A DNA stretch of 64,000 bases from a bacterium (GCA_018780265.1 JADMJV010000096.1:8247-72246), one strand, 5' to 3'; shown: positions 1 through 9,771, counted from the stretch's first letter. A program made the numbers and translations. The notes: generated by a model from the letters alone, not told the origin.

Positions 1-1
1 C

Positions 2-1018
2 GGAGTCCTGGGAGCCCCGCCGGCGGTAGCCGCCCGGGCGACCGAACCGGACCTGGACCCGTCCGAGGCTCCGACTGCCTTTCGGGTCCCCAAGCCACCC
101 ACTCCGCCCAAAATGGAACCGACTCTGATCGGCCGCAACTCGGCCACGGGAACGGTAATGCAGCAACGCCCGGAAGCCCCCCGCCCCACCACCGTGGATC
201 ACTCTCCACCTACCACACCGCTGGATCCGTCGAGTGTACCGACCCTGGGGGCAGCTCCTCCGGGGCCCAAAATCTCCACTCCGCCCGCCGCGAGCGATGA
301 CCGCAGCCAGGACATGCTGGCTCTGTCGTGGCCCTGGCGAGATAATTCGGACTTTGTCTTCGACTTCACGTCGGGACCCAATCGGGGACGCCAGATCGCC
401 TTGAACGCGGGCGAAATGGTGGACGACCGGGTGATTACGCTGGGCGCCAATGTGGAACAATTTGACATCCCGCTGGATGGGCCAGGCAACATGGCCGCTT
501 TGCGCTACCGCTCACGGCGGTTTGCCCTGCTCAATCAGGGGCCCGATGACTCGGTGCTGGTCAACCGGGTCCCCCTCAAGCGGGGCGACCAGGTGGTTCT
601 CATGACCGGGGACCGAATTGATATTGGTGAATCGTCGTTCCGCTACCTGGAAAGGGCCGTGGGGGAGGTTTTGCAGGGCTTCCAAATTGTGGTGGAGAGC
701 GGTGTGGATCAGGATCAGGACAAGGTCTACCCCTTTGCCAAACAGCGCCTGCTGATTGGGCGCGGCAAGAATTGCGACGTGCGCCTCAGCGATCTGGAAG
801 TGTCGCGCATTCATGTGGCGCTGGTTCATCGCGACGGCAAGTTTTTCGTGCAACACCGCAGCGAGACCAACCCCACCTTCCTCAACGGAATGTCGTTACT
901 GCAGGGAGGAGAGCGCTTGATTCAACCCGGCGATCGCATTCGGCTTTCCAGTTTGACCCTGCTGCAGTTCGCCAAGGCGGAGCCGCGCAAGCGCAATGCA
1001 TTCCCCCCCGGTCGTTGA
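2..1018 (+). CDS. FHA-domain protein, 5' end cut by window edge
   Basis: The frame is open from the first base, and the first in-frame ATG (position 113) has no ribosome-binding site, so the gene probably starts upstream of the window. The N-terminal third is Pro/Ala-rich and likely disordered. It is followed by a degenerate FHA-like beta-sandwich (around VNRVPLKRGDQVVLMTGDRI) and then a canonical FHA domain with GRGKNCDVRLSD, SRIHVAL and PTFLNG motifs, the features that bind phosphothreonine peptides. A cytoplasmic signalling or scaffold role is inferred. The last 23 bases overlap the next gene, suggesting the two are co-translated partners. The FHA call is firm; the kinase partner is unknown and not in the window. 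Confidence 0.85.
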   Translation, partial: GVLGAPPAVAARATEPDLDPSEAPTAFRVPKPPTPPKMEPTLIGRNSATGTVMQQRPEAPRPTTVDHSPPTTPLDPSSVPTLGAAPPGPKISTPPAASDDRSQDMLALSWPWRDNSDFVFDFTSGPNRGRQIALNAGEMVDDRVITLGANVEQFDIPLDGPGNMAALRYRSRRFALLNQGPDDSVLVNRVPLKRGDQVVLMTGDRIDIGESSFRYLERAVGEVLQGFQIVVESGVDQDQDKVYPFAKQRLLIGRGKNCDVRLSDLEVSRIHVALVHRDGKFFVQHRSETNPTFLNGMSLLQGGERLIQPGDRIRLSSLTLLQFAKAEPRKRNAFPPGR

Positions 1019-2273
1019 CGCCAACACCCTGGAACTGCTGCGCCGTCGTCTGGCCTGGGGACTGCTGGGCCTGGAGCAACCAGCCAACGACCTGGTAGTG
1101 GCCCTGCAGCATTTTGCCTATCGCTGGAACAACTCCCAGCCCCCGCCCACCCTGTTGGAGTGGCAGTCGCAGCTACTGGAAAGCTGGCGCCAGCGGCCTC
1201 AGGCCTGCGCTGAGGCCAGGTTGGATCCGGTGCTGGAAACGATGGTGACCTCGCTGCGCCTGGAGCACGGCCAGAGTCTGGACGGCTGGTTTTCACCCGT
1301 CCTTTTTGAGTTAGCGCGCAATCAGGTGGAACAGGCGGACCTGAAACCGGTGCTACGCCACAGTTGGCAACAACTGAGCCTGGGCGTCCAGCGCCTGCGC
1401 CAGGGCGCCGGCGCCTTCTCGAGCGAGGGGGAAGGCGCGTTGCGTGGCGTGCTGCAAGCCCTGCAGCAAGTGCAGTTGTATTTTCAGAACCCTGACGTAA
1501 AATACCTGGAGGAGGCCGGCTGGCGCTGGTCGGAAGCGATTGAGGAATGGAATGGCGTGGCCAATCTGTGTCTGAGCGGGCTGCAGCCAGCCACAGCCGC
1601 CATTCAGTGGGGCAAACTGGCCGAAATTTTGCCTCTGGACGAAGCGCAGAGAGCCCGGATTCAGCGCACCCTCGCCCAATGGTTTCAGGGCTGGTCGTGC
1701 GACTTCGTGCACACGCTGGCCCCCTACCAGCACCAAATTCTGGGGATGGAACCGGCCGTCCACGACATGGGCATGGCCCTGTTGCGCTGGCAAAAGCTGC
1801 TGCCTGGTTGGCAAAGCGAGGTAGGTCCGACCTGGGCCAAGTTTTTGGCGACCCTGCCGGCCAGCAGCGAGGGGCCCCCGGCGGTGCATATCTTTCGCTG
1901 GCTGGAGCCGCAGGTTCCGATCGAGGAGAGGTTTTTGCAGCGAAACCCGTGGCGGGGCTGGCTCAAGAAAGCCGGCCTGGGCCCGCCCACCGGGGTTTCA
2001 AAGAAGGAAGGCGAGCGTCTTCAGGACCGATTGCGGCTGGGCCGGCTCTTTAGCACCCTGGTGCAGGATTGTTTTGTCAGTCAAGGCGTGCCCTTCCCGG
2101 AACACTCTTGGGCTCACGAGGCCGGCGAATGGCTGGCTTCCTGGCTGGAAGGCTACGATCCGCTGGCAATTGGGGCGATCAGCCTGCTGGAAGAGCGCTT
2201 CGGCCAAATGGAGCAACTTCTATTGAGGGATTTTCCAGTTCCAGGCAGAACCACGTCGCCTAACGTCGTCTGA
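996..2273 (+). CDS. hypothetical protein, FHA-operon partner
   Basis: I do not recognise this 425-residue protein. It is Leu-, Gln- and Trp-rich with long amphipathic helical stretches, and shows no signal peptide, membrane segment or catalytic motif. Its ATG lies inside the end of the FHA gene (23-base overlap) and nagZ follows 12 bases later, so it is part of the same operon. The overlap suggests coupled translation and possibly a physical complex with the FHA protein. This is inference from gene order only. Confidence 0.7.
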   Translation: MHSPPVVDANTLELLRRRLAWGLLGLEQPANDLVVALQHFAYRWNNSQPPPTLLEWQSQLLESWRQRPQACAEARLDPVLETMVTSLRLEHGQSLDGWFSPVLFELARNQVEQADLKPVLRHSWQQLSLGVQRLRQGAGAFSSEGEGALRGVLQALQQVQLYFQNPDVKYLEEAGWRWSEAIEEWNGVANLCLSGLQPATAAIQWGKLAEILPLDEAQRARIQRTLAQWFQGWSCDFVHTLAPYQHQILGMEPAVHDMGMALLRWQKLLPGWQSEVGPTWAKFLATLPASSEGPPAVHIFRWLEPQVPIEERFLQRNPWRGWLKKAGLGPPTGVSKKEGERLQDRLRLGRLFSTLVQDCFVSQGVPFPEHSWAHEAGEWLASWLEGYDPLAIGAISLLEERFGQMEQLLLRDFPVPGRTTSPNVV

Positions 2274-2285
2274 AGGGAAGCCCCT

Positions 2286-3872
2286 ATGAAGCTGTCCGAT
2301 CTGGCCGCCCAATTGATTATGATCGATATCCCGGGAACTGACCTGGAGGAGGCCGGTCATCAACATCTGGCCGCCCATCGCTGGGGAGGTGTGTTGCTCT
2401 TCGCGCGTAATGTCAGCCACCGCCCTCAGTTGCTCAAGCTGATGGAAGAAATTGCCGAGCACGGTGACCCCCTGGTGGCCGTGGATCAAGAAGGCGGCCT
2501 GGTGGACCGGGTGCGCTTTCCGGATAGCGTGCTGACCCCTGGCCCCATGGCCCTGGCAGCCACCGGCGACCCGGACTGCACGCGCCGAGCGCACGCAATG
2601 ATGGGCAAGCAGCTACACGAGTTGGGCTTTCACATCGATTTTGCTCCATGTGTGGACATCAACAGCAACCCGGACAACCCCATCATCGGCGTGCGATCGT
2701 TTGGGGAGGACCCGGCTGAGGTGAGTTTGCACGCCCGGGCGGCTTGCCAGGGGCTGCGCGAGGGCGGGGTGGCGGCCACCATCAAGCACTTCCCCGGCCA
2801 TGGAGCCTGCAGCCTGGATTCTCATCTGGCCTTGCCCACCCTACCCCATTCTCTGGAACAGTTGCAGCAGTTGGAGTTGGTGCCTTTTCAAGGCTGCCTG
2901 GAGGCCGGCGTGGAGTGTGTGATGACGGCCCACATCACGTTTCCCGCCCTGGATCCGCGACCGGGGCGAGCAGCCACCCTGTCGGAGCCCATATTAACCG
3001 GCCTGTTGCGCCAGCAGATGGGCTTTGGCGGAGTGATTTTCAGCGATTCGATGGAGATGCAGGCCATTGCCAATCACTACGGGGTAGGCGAAGCCAGCCT
3101 GATGGCTATCGAAGCCGGAGCTGACATGATTCTTTCCTGTGGAGGTTTTGCCGAACACCTCAAAGCGGTGCAGGCCCTGGTGGAGGCGGTGGAAAGCGGG
3201 CGTCTGACGCGGAACCGACTGGAAGAGTCGTTGCAGAGAATCGAAGTCATGCGCGACGCCCTGCCGGTGATGAAGCGCCTGCACTACAACCCTCTCTTTG
3301 CCGAGCAGAACGAGGAAATGCGCCAGATAGCCGAGCGTAGCGTGACGCTGGTGCGCAATCAGGATATTTTGCCCTTGCGCCAGGGCAGTGCTTTGTTGCT
3401 GAGCCCGGACCTGCTGCCCGTCACTCCACTGGGCGAGATGAGGCGCAGCGACAGTATTTTGCAGCATCTCAAAGTCGACGGAGTAGACATGCAAGAGGCC
3501 TACTACCCGGCTGAGAGTCGCGGTCCGGCCCTGGGCCATCTGCTGGAGCAGGCGCGGGCCAGCGAAACGGTGATATTTGCGGTCTACGCTCGCCATCGCC
3601 TGCCCGACTCCACCCGCGAATTGGGGGAGCGTCTGCTGCAGGACAATCCCCGCACGGTTTTGGTGAGCCTGTCCAGCCCCTATGTTCTGCGGGACCTACC
3701 CTTGATGCCGGCGTTTGTGTGCAGCTACAACTACACGCCCCTCAGTCTGCAAGCTTTGGGCAGAGTGATCAGCGGTCACGTGCAACCTCAGGGGCGCCTG
3801 CCCGTGACCATTCCGGGCATCTATGAGCGCGGGCACCGCTTGAGCTATCCCGCCGCCAGTCTGCGCGGATAA
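2286..3872 (+). CDS. nagZ: beta-N-acetylhexosaminidase, glycoside hydrolase family 3
   Basis: The protein has 528 residues. The N-terminal TIM barrel carries the NagZ/GH3 signature KHFPGHG (about residues 167-173) followed by DSHLALP. The nucleophile region FSDSMEM lies near residue 253. A C-terminal GH3 alpha/beta domain brings the length above the roughly 340 residues of E. coli NagZ and is like Gram-positive NagZ forms. The enzyme removes N-acetylglucosamine from peptidoglycan muropeptides in cell-wall recycling. No signal peptide is visible, so a cytoplasmic location is likely. The start ATG follows an SD-like GAAGGG. Other beta-glucosidase activities of GH3 cannot be excluded, but the PGHG-DSH pattern favours NagZ. 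Confidence 0.88.
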   Translation: MKLSDLAAQLIMIDIPGTDLEEAGHQHLAAHRWGGVLLFARNVSHRPQLLKLMEEIAEHGDPLVAVDQEGGLVDRVRFPDSVLTPGPMALAATGDPDCTRRAHAMMGKQLHELGFHIDFAPCVDINSNPDNPIIGVRSFGEDPAEVSLHARAACQGLREGGVAATIKHFPGHGACSLDSHLALPTLPHSLEQLQQLELVPFQGCLEAGVECVMTAHITFPALDPRPGRAATLSEPILTGLLRQQMGFGGVIFSDSMEMQAIANHYGVGEASLMAIEAGADMILSCGGFAEHLKAVQALVEAVESGRLTRNRLEESLQRIEVMRDALPVMKRLHYNPLFAEQNEEMRQIAERSVTLVRNQDILPLRQGSALLLSPDLLPVTPLGEMRRSDSILQHLKVDGVDMQEAYYPAESRGPALGHLLEQARASETVIFAVYARHRLPDSTRELGERLLQDNPRTVLVSLSSPYVLRDLPLMPAFVCSYNYTPLSLQALGRVISGHVQPQGRLPVTIPGIYERGHRLSYPAASLRG

Positions 3873-3883
3873 AGGGGCCGATA

Positions 3884-4621
3884 ATGCGGCACAGGTTTTT
3901 CCAGGGGCACAGCCAAGCTGGAGCGATGCTGAGCGCCGAGTGGGCCCAAGCCGGGACCCTGATCTGCCAGGTAGTGGAAGAGGCGCGGCGCGATCCGGTA
4001 AAAGCGCGCCAGCATCTGATGGAGCAAAGCCTCAAGCTAGTCGGCGGCGACTTTGTCTGCATGGTTTTCCAGCAGGGTGAGCAGCTCAAACTGGGGGCCA
4101 GTTACGGGATGTCCCCCGACGAGGTGAAGCGCTGGCGGGACTGGTACGACTACCGAGAAGATCCGATGGCGCAGGCGTTTTTGCGGCGACAACTGGGACT
4201 ATGGGCATGCTCGCGTCCGATGCTGGTGGATGATAGCACCTGGAGCCGCTCGTCCCACGTGAATGAAGGCTGGCGAGCCTTTGGTCTCAACGAGGGGGCC
4301 GTCTCTTCAGTGGCTCTGGGCCCGCAGGTAGAGGGTTTCTTTAGCATCACCCGTCGCTGGGGCACCCCTCCCTTTGGCCTGGATCAGATCAAACTGCTGC
4401 AACTGCTGCATCACGCCACCGCCTGGCTGGATCGGCGGGATTGGCGTGAGGCCCAACTTGCCCCTCGCCTCCAGTCCGTCTACCGCCAGCTCTTGGGGGA
4501 GGCGTCCGAGAAAGAGATCGCCACCAGGCTGGGTCTCAGTGTCCGCACCGTTCACAAGTACACCGAACAGATTTATCGCCAGCTCGCAGTGCGTAGCCGG
4601 GCAGAACTGATGGCCATGTAG
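3884..4621 (+). CDS. LuxR-type transcriptional regulator with N-terminal sensor-like domain
   Basis: The C-terminal 50 residues form a LuxR/GerE helix-turn-helix (EKEIATRLGLSVRTVHKYTEQIYRQL split over two helices, then RAELMAM). The N-terminal about 180 residues look like a GAF or autoinducer-binding-like alpha/beta domain; no receiver aspartate pocket is visible, so it is not a response regulator. The ATG sits 11 bases after nagZ behind AAAGGGG, which places it at the end of the nagZ operon. The ligand is unknown. It could control the hexosaminidase operon or the ureohydrolase gene that follows. Confidence 0.8.
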   Translation: MRHRFFQGHSQAGAMLSAEWAQAGTLICQVVEEARRDPVKARQHLMEQSLKLVGGDFVCMVFQQGEQLKLGASYGMSPDEVKRWRDWYDYREDPMAQAFLRRQLGLWACSRPMLVDDSTWSRSSHVNEGWRAFGLNEGAVSSVALGPQVEGFFSITRRWGTPPFGLDQIKLLQLLHHATAWLDRRDWREAQLAPRLQSVYRQLLGEASEKEIATRLGLSVRTVHKYTEQIYRQLAVRSRAELMAM

Positions 4622-4687
4622 CCGAATGGCTATCTTGTCAGTGGCCGAGCGCTCCCTATAGTGGTCAAAGAGCACTGGGAGGTGAAG

Positions 4688-5674
4688 ATGAATCACGAGG
4701 TAGAAGAGTTTGAGGCGATGGTGGGCGCCCATTTTGGCTGTGATCCAGCATTGTACATGAAGAGTTACGCGGGTCTGGCCAGTTTTTTCCGGGCTCGCCA
4801 TACCCTGGACCTCAAGGAGGTCGATATTGCCCTGGTGGGAGTGCCGGTGGATCTGGGTTTGACTCAGCGCACCGGGGCCCGTCACGGCCCGCGCGAGATA
4901 CGGGTCCAGTCGGCCAACGTCCTCTACTACAATCCCCTTACCAAAGTAAGTCCTTTCGAAATGGTGCGAGTGGCCGACATCGGAGATGTTCCGCTCCGGA
5001 GCGCCTTTCATCTGGACCAGGTGATTGACGAAATTTATGGCTATTATCAGGGTCTGGTTGAGGCCGGGGTGGTTCCCATTACGGCCGGAGGCGACCATTC
5101 GATCAGCTATCCTATATTGAAGGCGCTGGGAGCCCGGCAGCCGCTGGGGCTGATCCATATCGATTCCCACCTGGATTGCTCCGGCATGATTTCGGGGAGC
5201 AAACTGCACCACGGCACCCCCTTTTCGAACGCCGGGATGGAGGGGCTGATTGACCCCAAACGCACCGTCCACGTGGCCATCCGAGATCCATACGGATTGA
5301 TGGAGAGCTATGCTCACGAATCAGGAATGACCATTATTGACATTGACAACTTCTACGATCTGGGTGTGAAAGGAGTGATCGAAGCGGTGCGACAGGTGGT
5401 AGGCCAGGGGCCAACCTACATCAGCTTTGACATCGACGGGCTCGATCCGGCCTACGCACCGGGCACCGGCACACCTGTGGTGGGGGGAATCACGAGTTAT
5501 GAAGCCAGACGATTGCTCCAGGGACTGCGTGGTCTGGATATCGTAGGCGCCGATATCGTCGAGGTCTCGCCTCCCTTCGACTCGGCGGGAATCACTGCCC
5601 TGGCCGGAGCCCAAATCATGTTCGAACTGCTCTGTTTAGCGGCAGAGACCCGCAAAGGACGCGCCCAAAATTGA
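4688..5674 (+). CDS. speB: agmatinase/ureohydrolase family protein
   Basis: This ureohydrolase-fold enzyme has 328 residues. The dinuclear metal site is visible as GGDHS (about 135-139), DSHLD (about 159-163, a variant of the usual DAHxD) and DIDGLDP (about 248-254). HHGTPF is typical of agmatinase and guanidinobutyrase branches. It should release urea from a guanidino compound, most often agmatine to putrescine. The ATG is chosen because GGGAGG stands 5-6 bases upstream; an in-frame GTG 27 bases earlier has no good site. The nearby permease and aminotransferase could feed or use the products, but the true substrate (agmatine, guanidinobutyrate, guanidine) cannot be told from motifs. Confidence 0.85.
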   Translation: MNHEVEEFEAMVGAHFGCDPALYMKSYAGLASFFRARHTLDLKEVDIALVGVPVDLGLTQRTGARHGPREIRVQSANVLYYNPLTKVSPFEMVRVADIGDVPLRSAFHLDQVIDEIYGYYQGLVEAGVVPITAGGDHSISYPILKALGARQPLGLIHIDSHLDCSGMISGSKLHHGTPFSNAGMEGLIDPKRTVHVAIRDPYGLMESYAHESGMTIIDIDNFYDLGVKGVIEAVRQVVGQGPTYISFDIDGLDPAYAPGTGTPVVGGITSYEARRLLQGLRGLDIVGADIVEVSPPFDSAGITALAGAQIMFELLCLAAETRKGRAQN

Positions 5675-7872
5675 GCATCAAGCCCGGGGTCGAGTTCTTC
5701 TTGCTGGCGGCCCTCCTCTCCATGGGATGCGGCCTGCAGCCCAACCTGTCCAACCTCCCCGCTCCAGACCCCTCGGGGATACCCTCTCTGCCGGTCGTGC
5801 GCAGCAGCGGGGCCTTGCTCGCGCGCCGTGACGCGGCCGGCCGAGGTTCGCAAACGCAGGGCGCGGTCAGTGGCGACTATAACGGGGACGGTCGCCTGGA
5901 CGTGCTGGTTCCCAGCTTTGACGAGAATCTGCTCAACCTCTTCCTCAACCGGGGAGGCGGATTCTTTCACCCGGCTCAGGTCCGGGCCGTGGCCGGGGAC
6001 GGCTTGTGGGCCGTTGCCAACGGCGACCTGGATGGAGACGGCAACCTCGACGTGTTGCTCACCCAGCTCCAATCGGATCGACTGGTCGCCCTGTTGGGCG
6101 ATGGCCGGGGGGACTTCTCGCCTCCAGTGTTCACGGCTGCGCCGGGCTTCCCCACCGGCGTCAGCCTGGCTGACTTCACCGGGGACAGCAAGCTGGATGC
6201 GGCCGTCTCGCTGCTCAACACGGGACAGGTGATGCTGCTGCCCAACGGGGGACGGGGTGCCTTTTTGGCTCCCATTTCGCTCCCGGTCGGCTCGCAACCG
6301 ATGGGCGTGATCAGCGCCGATTTCAACGGCGACGGCAAAGCAGACCCTCTGGCCAGCAGGCCCTCCAGCAGCCTGGTCACACTGGTCCTGAGTCAAAGGA
6401 ATGGGCACGCTGGCGGCGTGGACTACGCCGGTGGCGCCACCTCACCGGTAGCTTTCGATTTCAATGTCGATGGAAGGCCAGACCTGGCCGGTTTGTCGGC
6501 TGGCGATCTGGTGGTGCGCCTCAATCAGGGCAATGGCCTGCTGGGACCGGCGTTGATCACAGCTCTGCCCGAACGTTGCGGACAACTGACCCGTGCCGAC
6601 CTGAACGGGGACGGGCGCCCCGATCTGCTGGCCAGCGGCGAAACCAGCAACCGGGTCTATCCGCTGCTCGGCGATCGGCAAGGGGGCTTTGGGGTAGGAC
6701 CGGCCAATCTTTGCATGGTCGGGCCTCAGGGCTTGCTAAGCCGAGACTTCAGCGGGGATGGTCGCGAGGATGCAGTCATGGTCGGGGCCACAGATTCGCT
6801 GACGGTGGGACTGCTACAGGGAAATGGAGATGGGGGTTGGTTTAGCGCCAGCCTCTCTCCCCCGCAGTTTGCCGTGGATCCGGTGGTCAGCGCCGACTTT
6901 AACGGGGACGGCAATCTCGACCTGGCCATGGGAGGGTTTCGCGACAACAGCCTTGGCATCGCCCCTGGCCGGGGCGATGGAAAGTTCGATCCGCCTGCGA
7001 CGGTGCAGATGGGCGAGCCCGTGACATCCGTGGCTCAGGGCGACCTCAACGGCGACGCGCGACCCGATCTGGTTTCCGCCCAGCAGCGGGAAGGCACGGT
7101 GGCGGTCACTTTAAGCCGTCCCGGCGGATTTGCCCAGCCCGAAGTGTACTCGGTCGATGGAGCCGCTCGCCAGGCCGTGTGCGCCGACCTCAATGGCGAC
7201 GGGGCCCTGGATGTGGCGGCCATTTCCGATGATCCGGCCGAACCGGCCATTGCGCTGCTGCTCAATCAGGGCGACGGCCGCTTGCGTCCCTTTTCGCTGC
7301 TCCATTTAAAGACCAGCCCCCGTTGCCTGGCGGTCGGAAATGTGGGGGGCCAGGGTTTGGCTGATTTAGTGGTCGGTTCGTTGGACCGCGTGGATCTTCT
7401 CCTCAACCGGGGCGGCGCCAACTTCAAGGATCCGGTGGAAGTCCGCGCAGGCCGGGAGATCATTGGTTTAGAATTGGCCGACTTCGACCGGGACGGCCGG
7501 CTGGACGTCGCTGCGCTGAATCAGGACGCTCCCGACCACACGGTGGAACTGCTGCGCAATCGGGGCCGAGGCCAATTGGAGGCCTGGCGGTCGGTGGTCC
7601 TGCCTACCCAGCCCGCCTCCAGATTTGGCGTGGCCGACCTCAATGGTGACGAGCTGCCCGATCTGGTGGTGCCCTTCCCGTCGCGTCAAGCGATAGGGGT
7701 TTTTCTGGGAAGCTCGGTGGGAATTTTTCACGAGCCTTACCTTTACGCCCCCGATGGTGTTTTGGCCGCCGTAGCAACCGGCGACTTTGATGGTGACGGT
7801 CGACTGGATGTGGCCGGCGGGGATACCGCCGGAGCCGGCCTGCGGGTACTGCGGCAGGCCGCCCAGCCCTAA
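5671..7872 (+). CDS. FG-GAP/VCBS-repeat lipoprotein
   Basis: The start is TTG overlapping the stop of the ureohydrolase gene (TTGA). The first 20 residues form a lipoprotein signal peptide with lipobox LSMGC, so the mature protein should be lipid-anchored outside the inner membrane. About 14 FG-GAP-type blades follow, each with a calcium-loop motif such as DYNGDGRLD, DLDGDGNLD, DFNGDGKAD or DFDGDGRLD, spaced about 45-50 residues apart. This would build two seven-bladed beta-propellers, like integrin alpha heads. An adhesive or binding role at the surface is inferred. The overlap suggests co-transcription with the ureohydrolase, though a functional link is not obvious. Confidence 0.88.
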   Translation: MSIKPGVEFFLLAALLSMGCGLQPNLSNLPAPDPSGIPSLPVVRSSGALLARRDAAGRGSQTQGAVSGDYNGDGRLDVLVPSFDENLLNLFLNRGGGFFHPAQVRAVAGDGLWAVANGDLDGDGNLDVLLTQLQSDRLVALLGDGRGDFSPPVFTAAPGFPTGVSLADFTGDSKLDAAVSLLNTGQVMLLPNGGRGAFLAPISLPVGSQPMGVISADFNGDGKADPLASRPSSSLVTLVLSQRNGHAGGVDYAGGATSPVAFDFNVDGRPDLAGLSAGDLVVRLNQGNGLLGPALITALPERCGQLTRADLNGDGRPDLLASGETSNRVYPLLGDRQGGFGVGPANLCMVGPQGLLSRDFSGDGREDAVMVGATDSLTVGLLQGNGDGGWFSASLSPPQFAVDPVVSADFNGDGNLDLAMGGFRDNSLGIAPGRGDGKFDPPATVQMGEPVTSVAQGDLNGDARPDLVSAQQREGTVAVTLSRPGGFAQPEVYSVDGAARQAVCADLNGDGALDVAAISDDPAEPAIALLLNQGDGRLRPFSLLHLKTSPRCLAVGNVGGQGLADLVVGSLDRVDLLLNRGGANFKDPVEVRAGREIIGLELADFDRDGRLDVAALNQDAPDHTVELLRNRGRGQLEAWRSVVLPTQPASRFGVADLNGDELPDLVVPFPSRQAIGVFLGSSVGIFHEPYLYAPDGVLAAVATGDFDGDGRLDVAGGDTAGAGLRVLRQAAQP

Positions 7873-7874
7873 CT

Positions 7875-8303
7875 TCAGTGAGCAACCGGGCGGGCAGAGT
7901 CGGCGCGGCCTAATCCGGCCAGCAGACCCATGGCGGCTCCGGAGAGCAGGATGCCTGTGGGTCCCAGGCCTCCGGCCGCCAGCACCCCCGCGCCCAATAA
8001 GGCCCCCGTGCCCATTCGCCGAAGGGCGGTTCTCAGGTTGGGAATGGAGTCGCCCGTGCACACCGAAAGGCCGGCCCCCGAGAGGGCGCCCAGAGCGGCA
8101 GCGGCAACGGGACTAGAGGAGGCCATATTGTAGGCCACGGTCGAGAATAGAAGGCCTGTGACGGCTCCGGTAGCGGCGGTTTCCGGGATGAAAGTGTATT
8201 CGTCCAGCCAACTGGCCTGGCCCGGCTCAGGCTCCAGATAGGTCGGGGGGGGTAACTTGGGCAAGTATTGGGGCGTATTGTTGGGGGCGCTGAAAATCTT
8301 CAC
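7875..8303 (-). CDS. glycine-rich membrane protein, hypothetical
   Basis: The protein has 142 residues and starts at GTG behind GAGGA (8 bases). The N-terminus is Pro-rich. From about residue 40 there are four or five Ala/Gly-rich hydrophobic stretches with small-residue spacing (GALSGAGLSV, GTGALLGAGVLAAGG, GAAMGLLAGLG), typical of tightly packed glycine-zipper membrane helices. It converges with the FG-GAP gene, leaving 2 bases between stops. No family is recognised. A similar small Gly-zipper protein lies at 48785-49105, but the sequences are not clearly homologous. Confidence 0.65.
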   Translation of the reverse strand: MKIFSAPNNTPQYLPKLPPPTYLEPEPGQASWLDEYTFIPETAATGAVTGLLFSTVAYNMASSSPVAAAALGALSGAGLSVCTGDSIPNLRTALRRMGTGALLGAGVLAAGGLGPTGILLSGAAMGLLAGLGRADSARPVAH

Positions 8304-8418
8304 GGTGGGTCCTCGCTCTGCGTTCGATAGGCAAAGGCTAGTGCGCAACCGCCACTGGTCCGTGAAGAGATGATGAAAGGTGGGAGCAGCATGTGGCCGA
8401 CCGGTAAAGGATGCGCTG

Positions 8419-9771
8419 TCACCCGCCGGGGTGAGCGTAAAGCTGGCTGACACTTTCGCGGAAGACCTGGGTGTGGTGATCGATGTCAACCTGGCTGGTA
8501 TCGGGAGCGATCAGGGCCATATTATGAAAGGGCGTCATGAGAATGCCGCGATTGAGTGCGCACAGGTGCATGTAGCGGTCGAGCTGGCTGTCGATGGCAG
8601 CCACGGCCTCTCCCCCATTTCGCGGGGGCTGTGGGCGGAACCAGTATTCGGCCCGGCAGCCCAACTGCTTGACGATCCAGGGCAGTTTAAACTCGGCAAT
8701 GACCCCCTCCACCCCCTGAGTAAAGCGCTGAGCCAACGGAATCGTGCGCTCGTAAAGCTGGGGCGTGAGGACATGCTCAAGGGTGGCGCGCACCGCCGCC
8801 AGACTGAGGGCGTTGCCGGCCAGCGTGCCGCCGATGCCGCCGGTATCGCATTCATCGCTGGCGATCCGCTTTTGCATGCGTTCGGCCAGTTCCTGGGTCA
8901 GGCCGTAAACGCCCACCGGCACACCACCACCGATCGGCTTGCCGATGGTAAGCATGTCGGGCTTAAGGCCGTGGGCCTGAGTGTAGCCGCCGGGGCCGGT
9001 GCAGATGGTGTGAGTCTCGTCCAGAATTAGCAGACTGCCATACTTGCGAGTCAGATTGCGCAGGGCCTCCAGGTAACCTGGGTCGGGGTGAATGATGCCC
9101 ACATTGGTCATAACTGGCTCGGCCAGCACACAGGCCACATCCTCGTGGGCCAGGGCGGCCTCCAGGGCGGGGATGTCGTTAAATTCAACCACCCAGGTGG
9201 TCAGAGTCGGGCAGATCCCGGGACCAATGTTGCCGGGCCGCGTACCCGGAATTCCGTCATGCAGGCTGACAAAAGTTTCGTCGACAGAGCCGTGATAGCA
9301 ATAGTTGAAAACCAAAATCTTCGAGCGGCCGGTCAGGTGGCGGGCCAGCCGAATGGCGAAACGATTGGCGTCGGTGGCGCTGAGGGCCAGTTGCCAGTAG
9401 GGCAGGCCAAAACGGTTGGACAGTTCCTGGGCCACCCAGATGGCGTTCTCGTTGGGAAGCATGAAAGTGAAGCCGCGTTTGGCCTGCTCGATGACAGCCT
9501 CCACTGTGGCGGGGGGGGCGTGGCCGGTCATGGCTCCGGTGTCGCCCAGGCACAGATCCAGGTAGCGATGACCATCGACGCAGGTGAAATGGGCGCCCTG
9601 ACCCTGATCGACAAAGATGGGGAAGGGACCGGCCCAGCGCACCATCCAGTGCATGGGCACCCCCCCGGGCAGATGGGCACGGGCCTGCTCAAACATCTGC
9701 TGGGAGCGGGGATGGGCCTGACGGAAGCGTTCCTCTTCTTGAACTAAGAGTTGGGTAAGTCGTTCTCGCAC
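8419..9771 (-). CDS. class III PLP-dependent aminotransferase
   Basis: This 450-residue fold-type I, class III aminotransferase is closest in pattern to the glutamate-1-semialdehyde/beta-amino-acid aminotransferase branch. The Schiff-base lysine is in TIGKPIGGGVPVG (about residue 277), the PLP-ring motif is LILDETHT, and the N-terminal PGGVPMHW resembles the PGGV entry loop of that branch. The usual SGTEA motif is changed to SATDANR. The GTG start follows AAGGAG by 8 bases and lies inside the end of the upstream permease gene, so the two are co-expressed. A role in degrading an amino acid or amine brought in by the permease is inferred; the substrate is unknown. Confidence 0.85.
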   Translation of the reverse strand: MRERLTQLLVQEEERFRQAHPRSQQMFEQARAHLPGGVPMHWMVRWAGPFPIFVDQGQGAHFTCVDGHRYLDLCLGDTGAMTGHAPPATVEAVIEQAKRGFTFMLPNENAIWVAQELSNRFGLPYWQLALSATDANRFAIRLARHLTGRSKILVFNYCYHGSVDETFVSLHDGIPGTRPGNIGPGICPTLTTWVVEFNDIPALEAALAHEDVACVLAEPVMTNVGIIHPDPGYLEALRNLTRKYGSLLILDETHTICTGPGGYTQAHGLKPDMLTIGKPIGGGVPVGVYGLTQELAERMQKRIASDECDTGGIGGTLAGNALSLAAVRATLEHVLTPQLYERTIPLAQRFTQGVEGVIAEFKLPWIVKQLGCRAEYWFRPQPPRNGGEAVAAIDSQLDRYMHLCALNRGILMTPFHNMALIAPDTSQVDIDHHTQVFRESVSQLYAHPGG

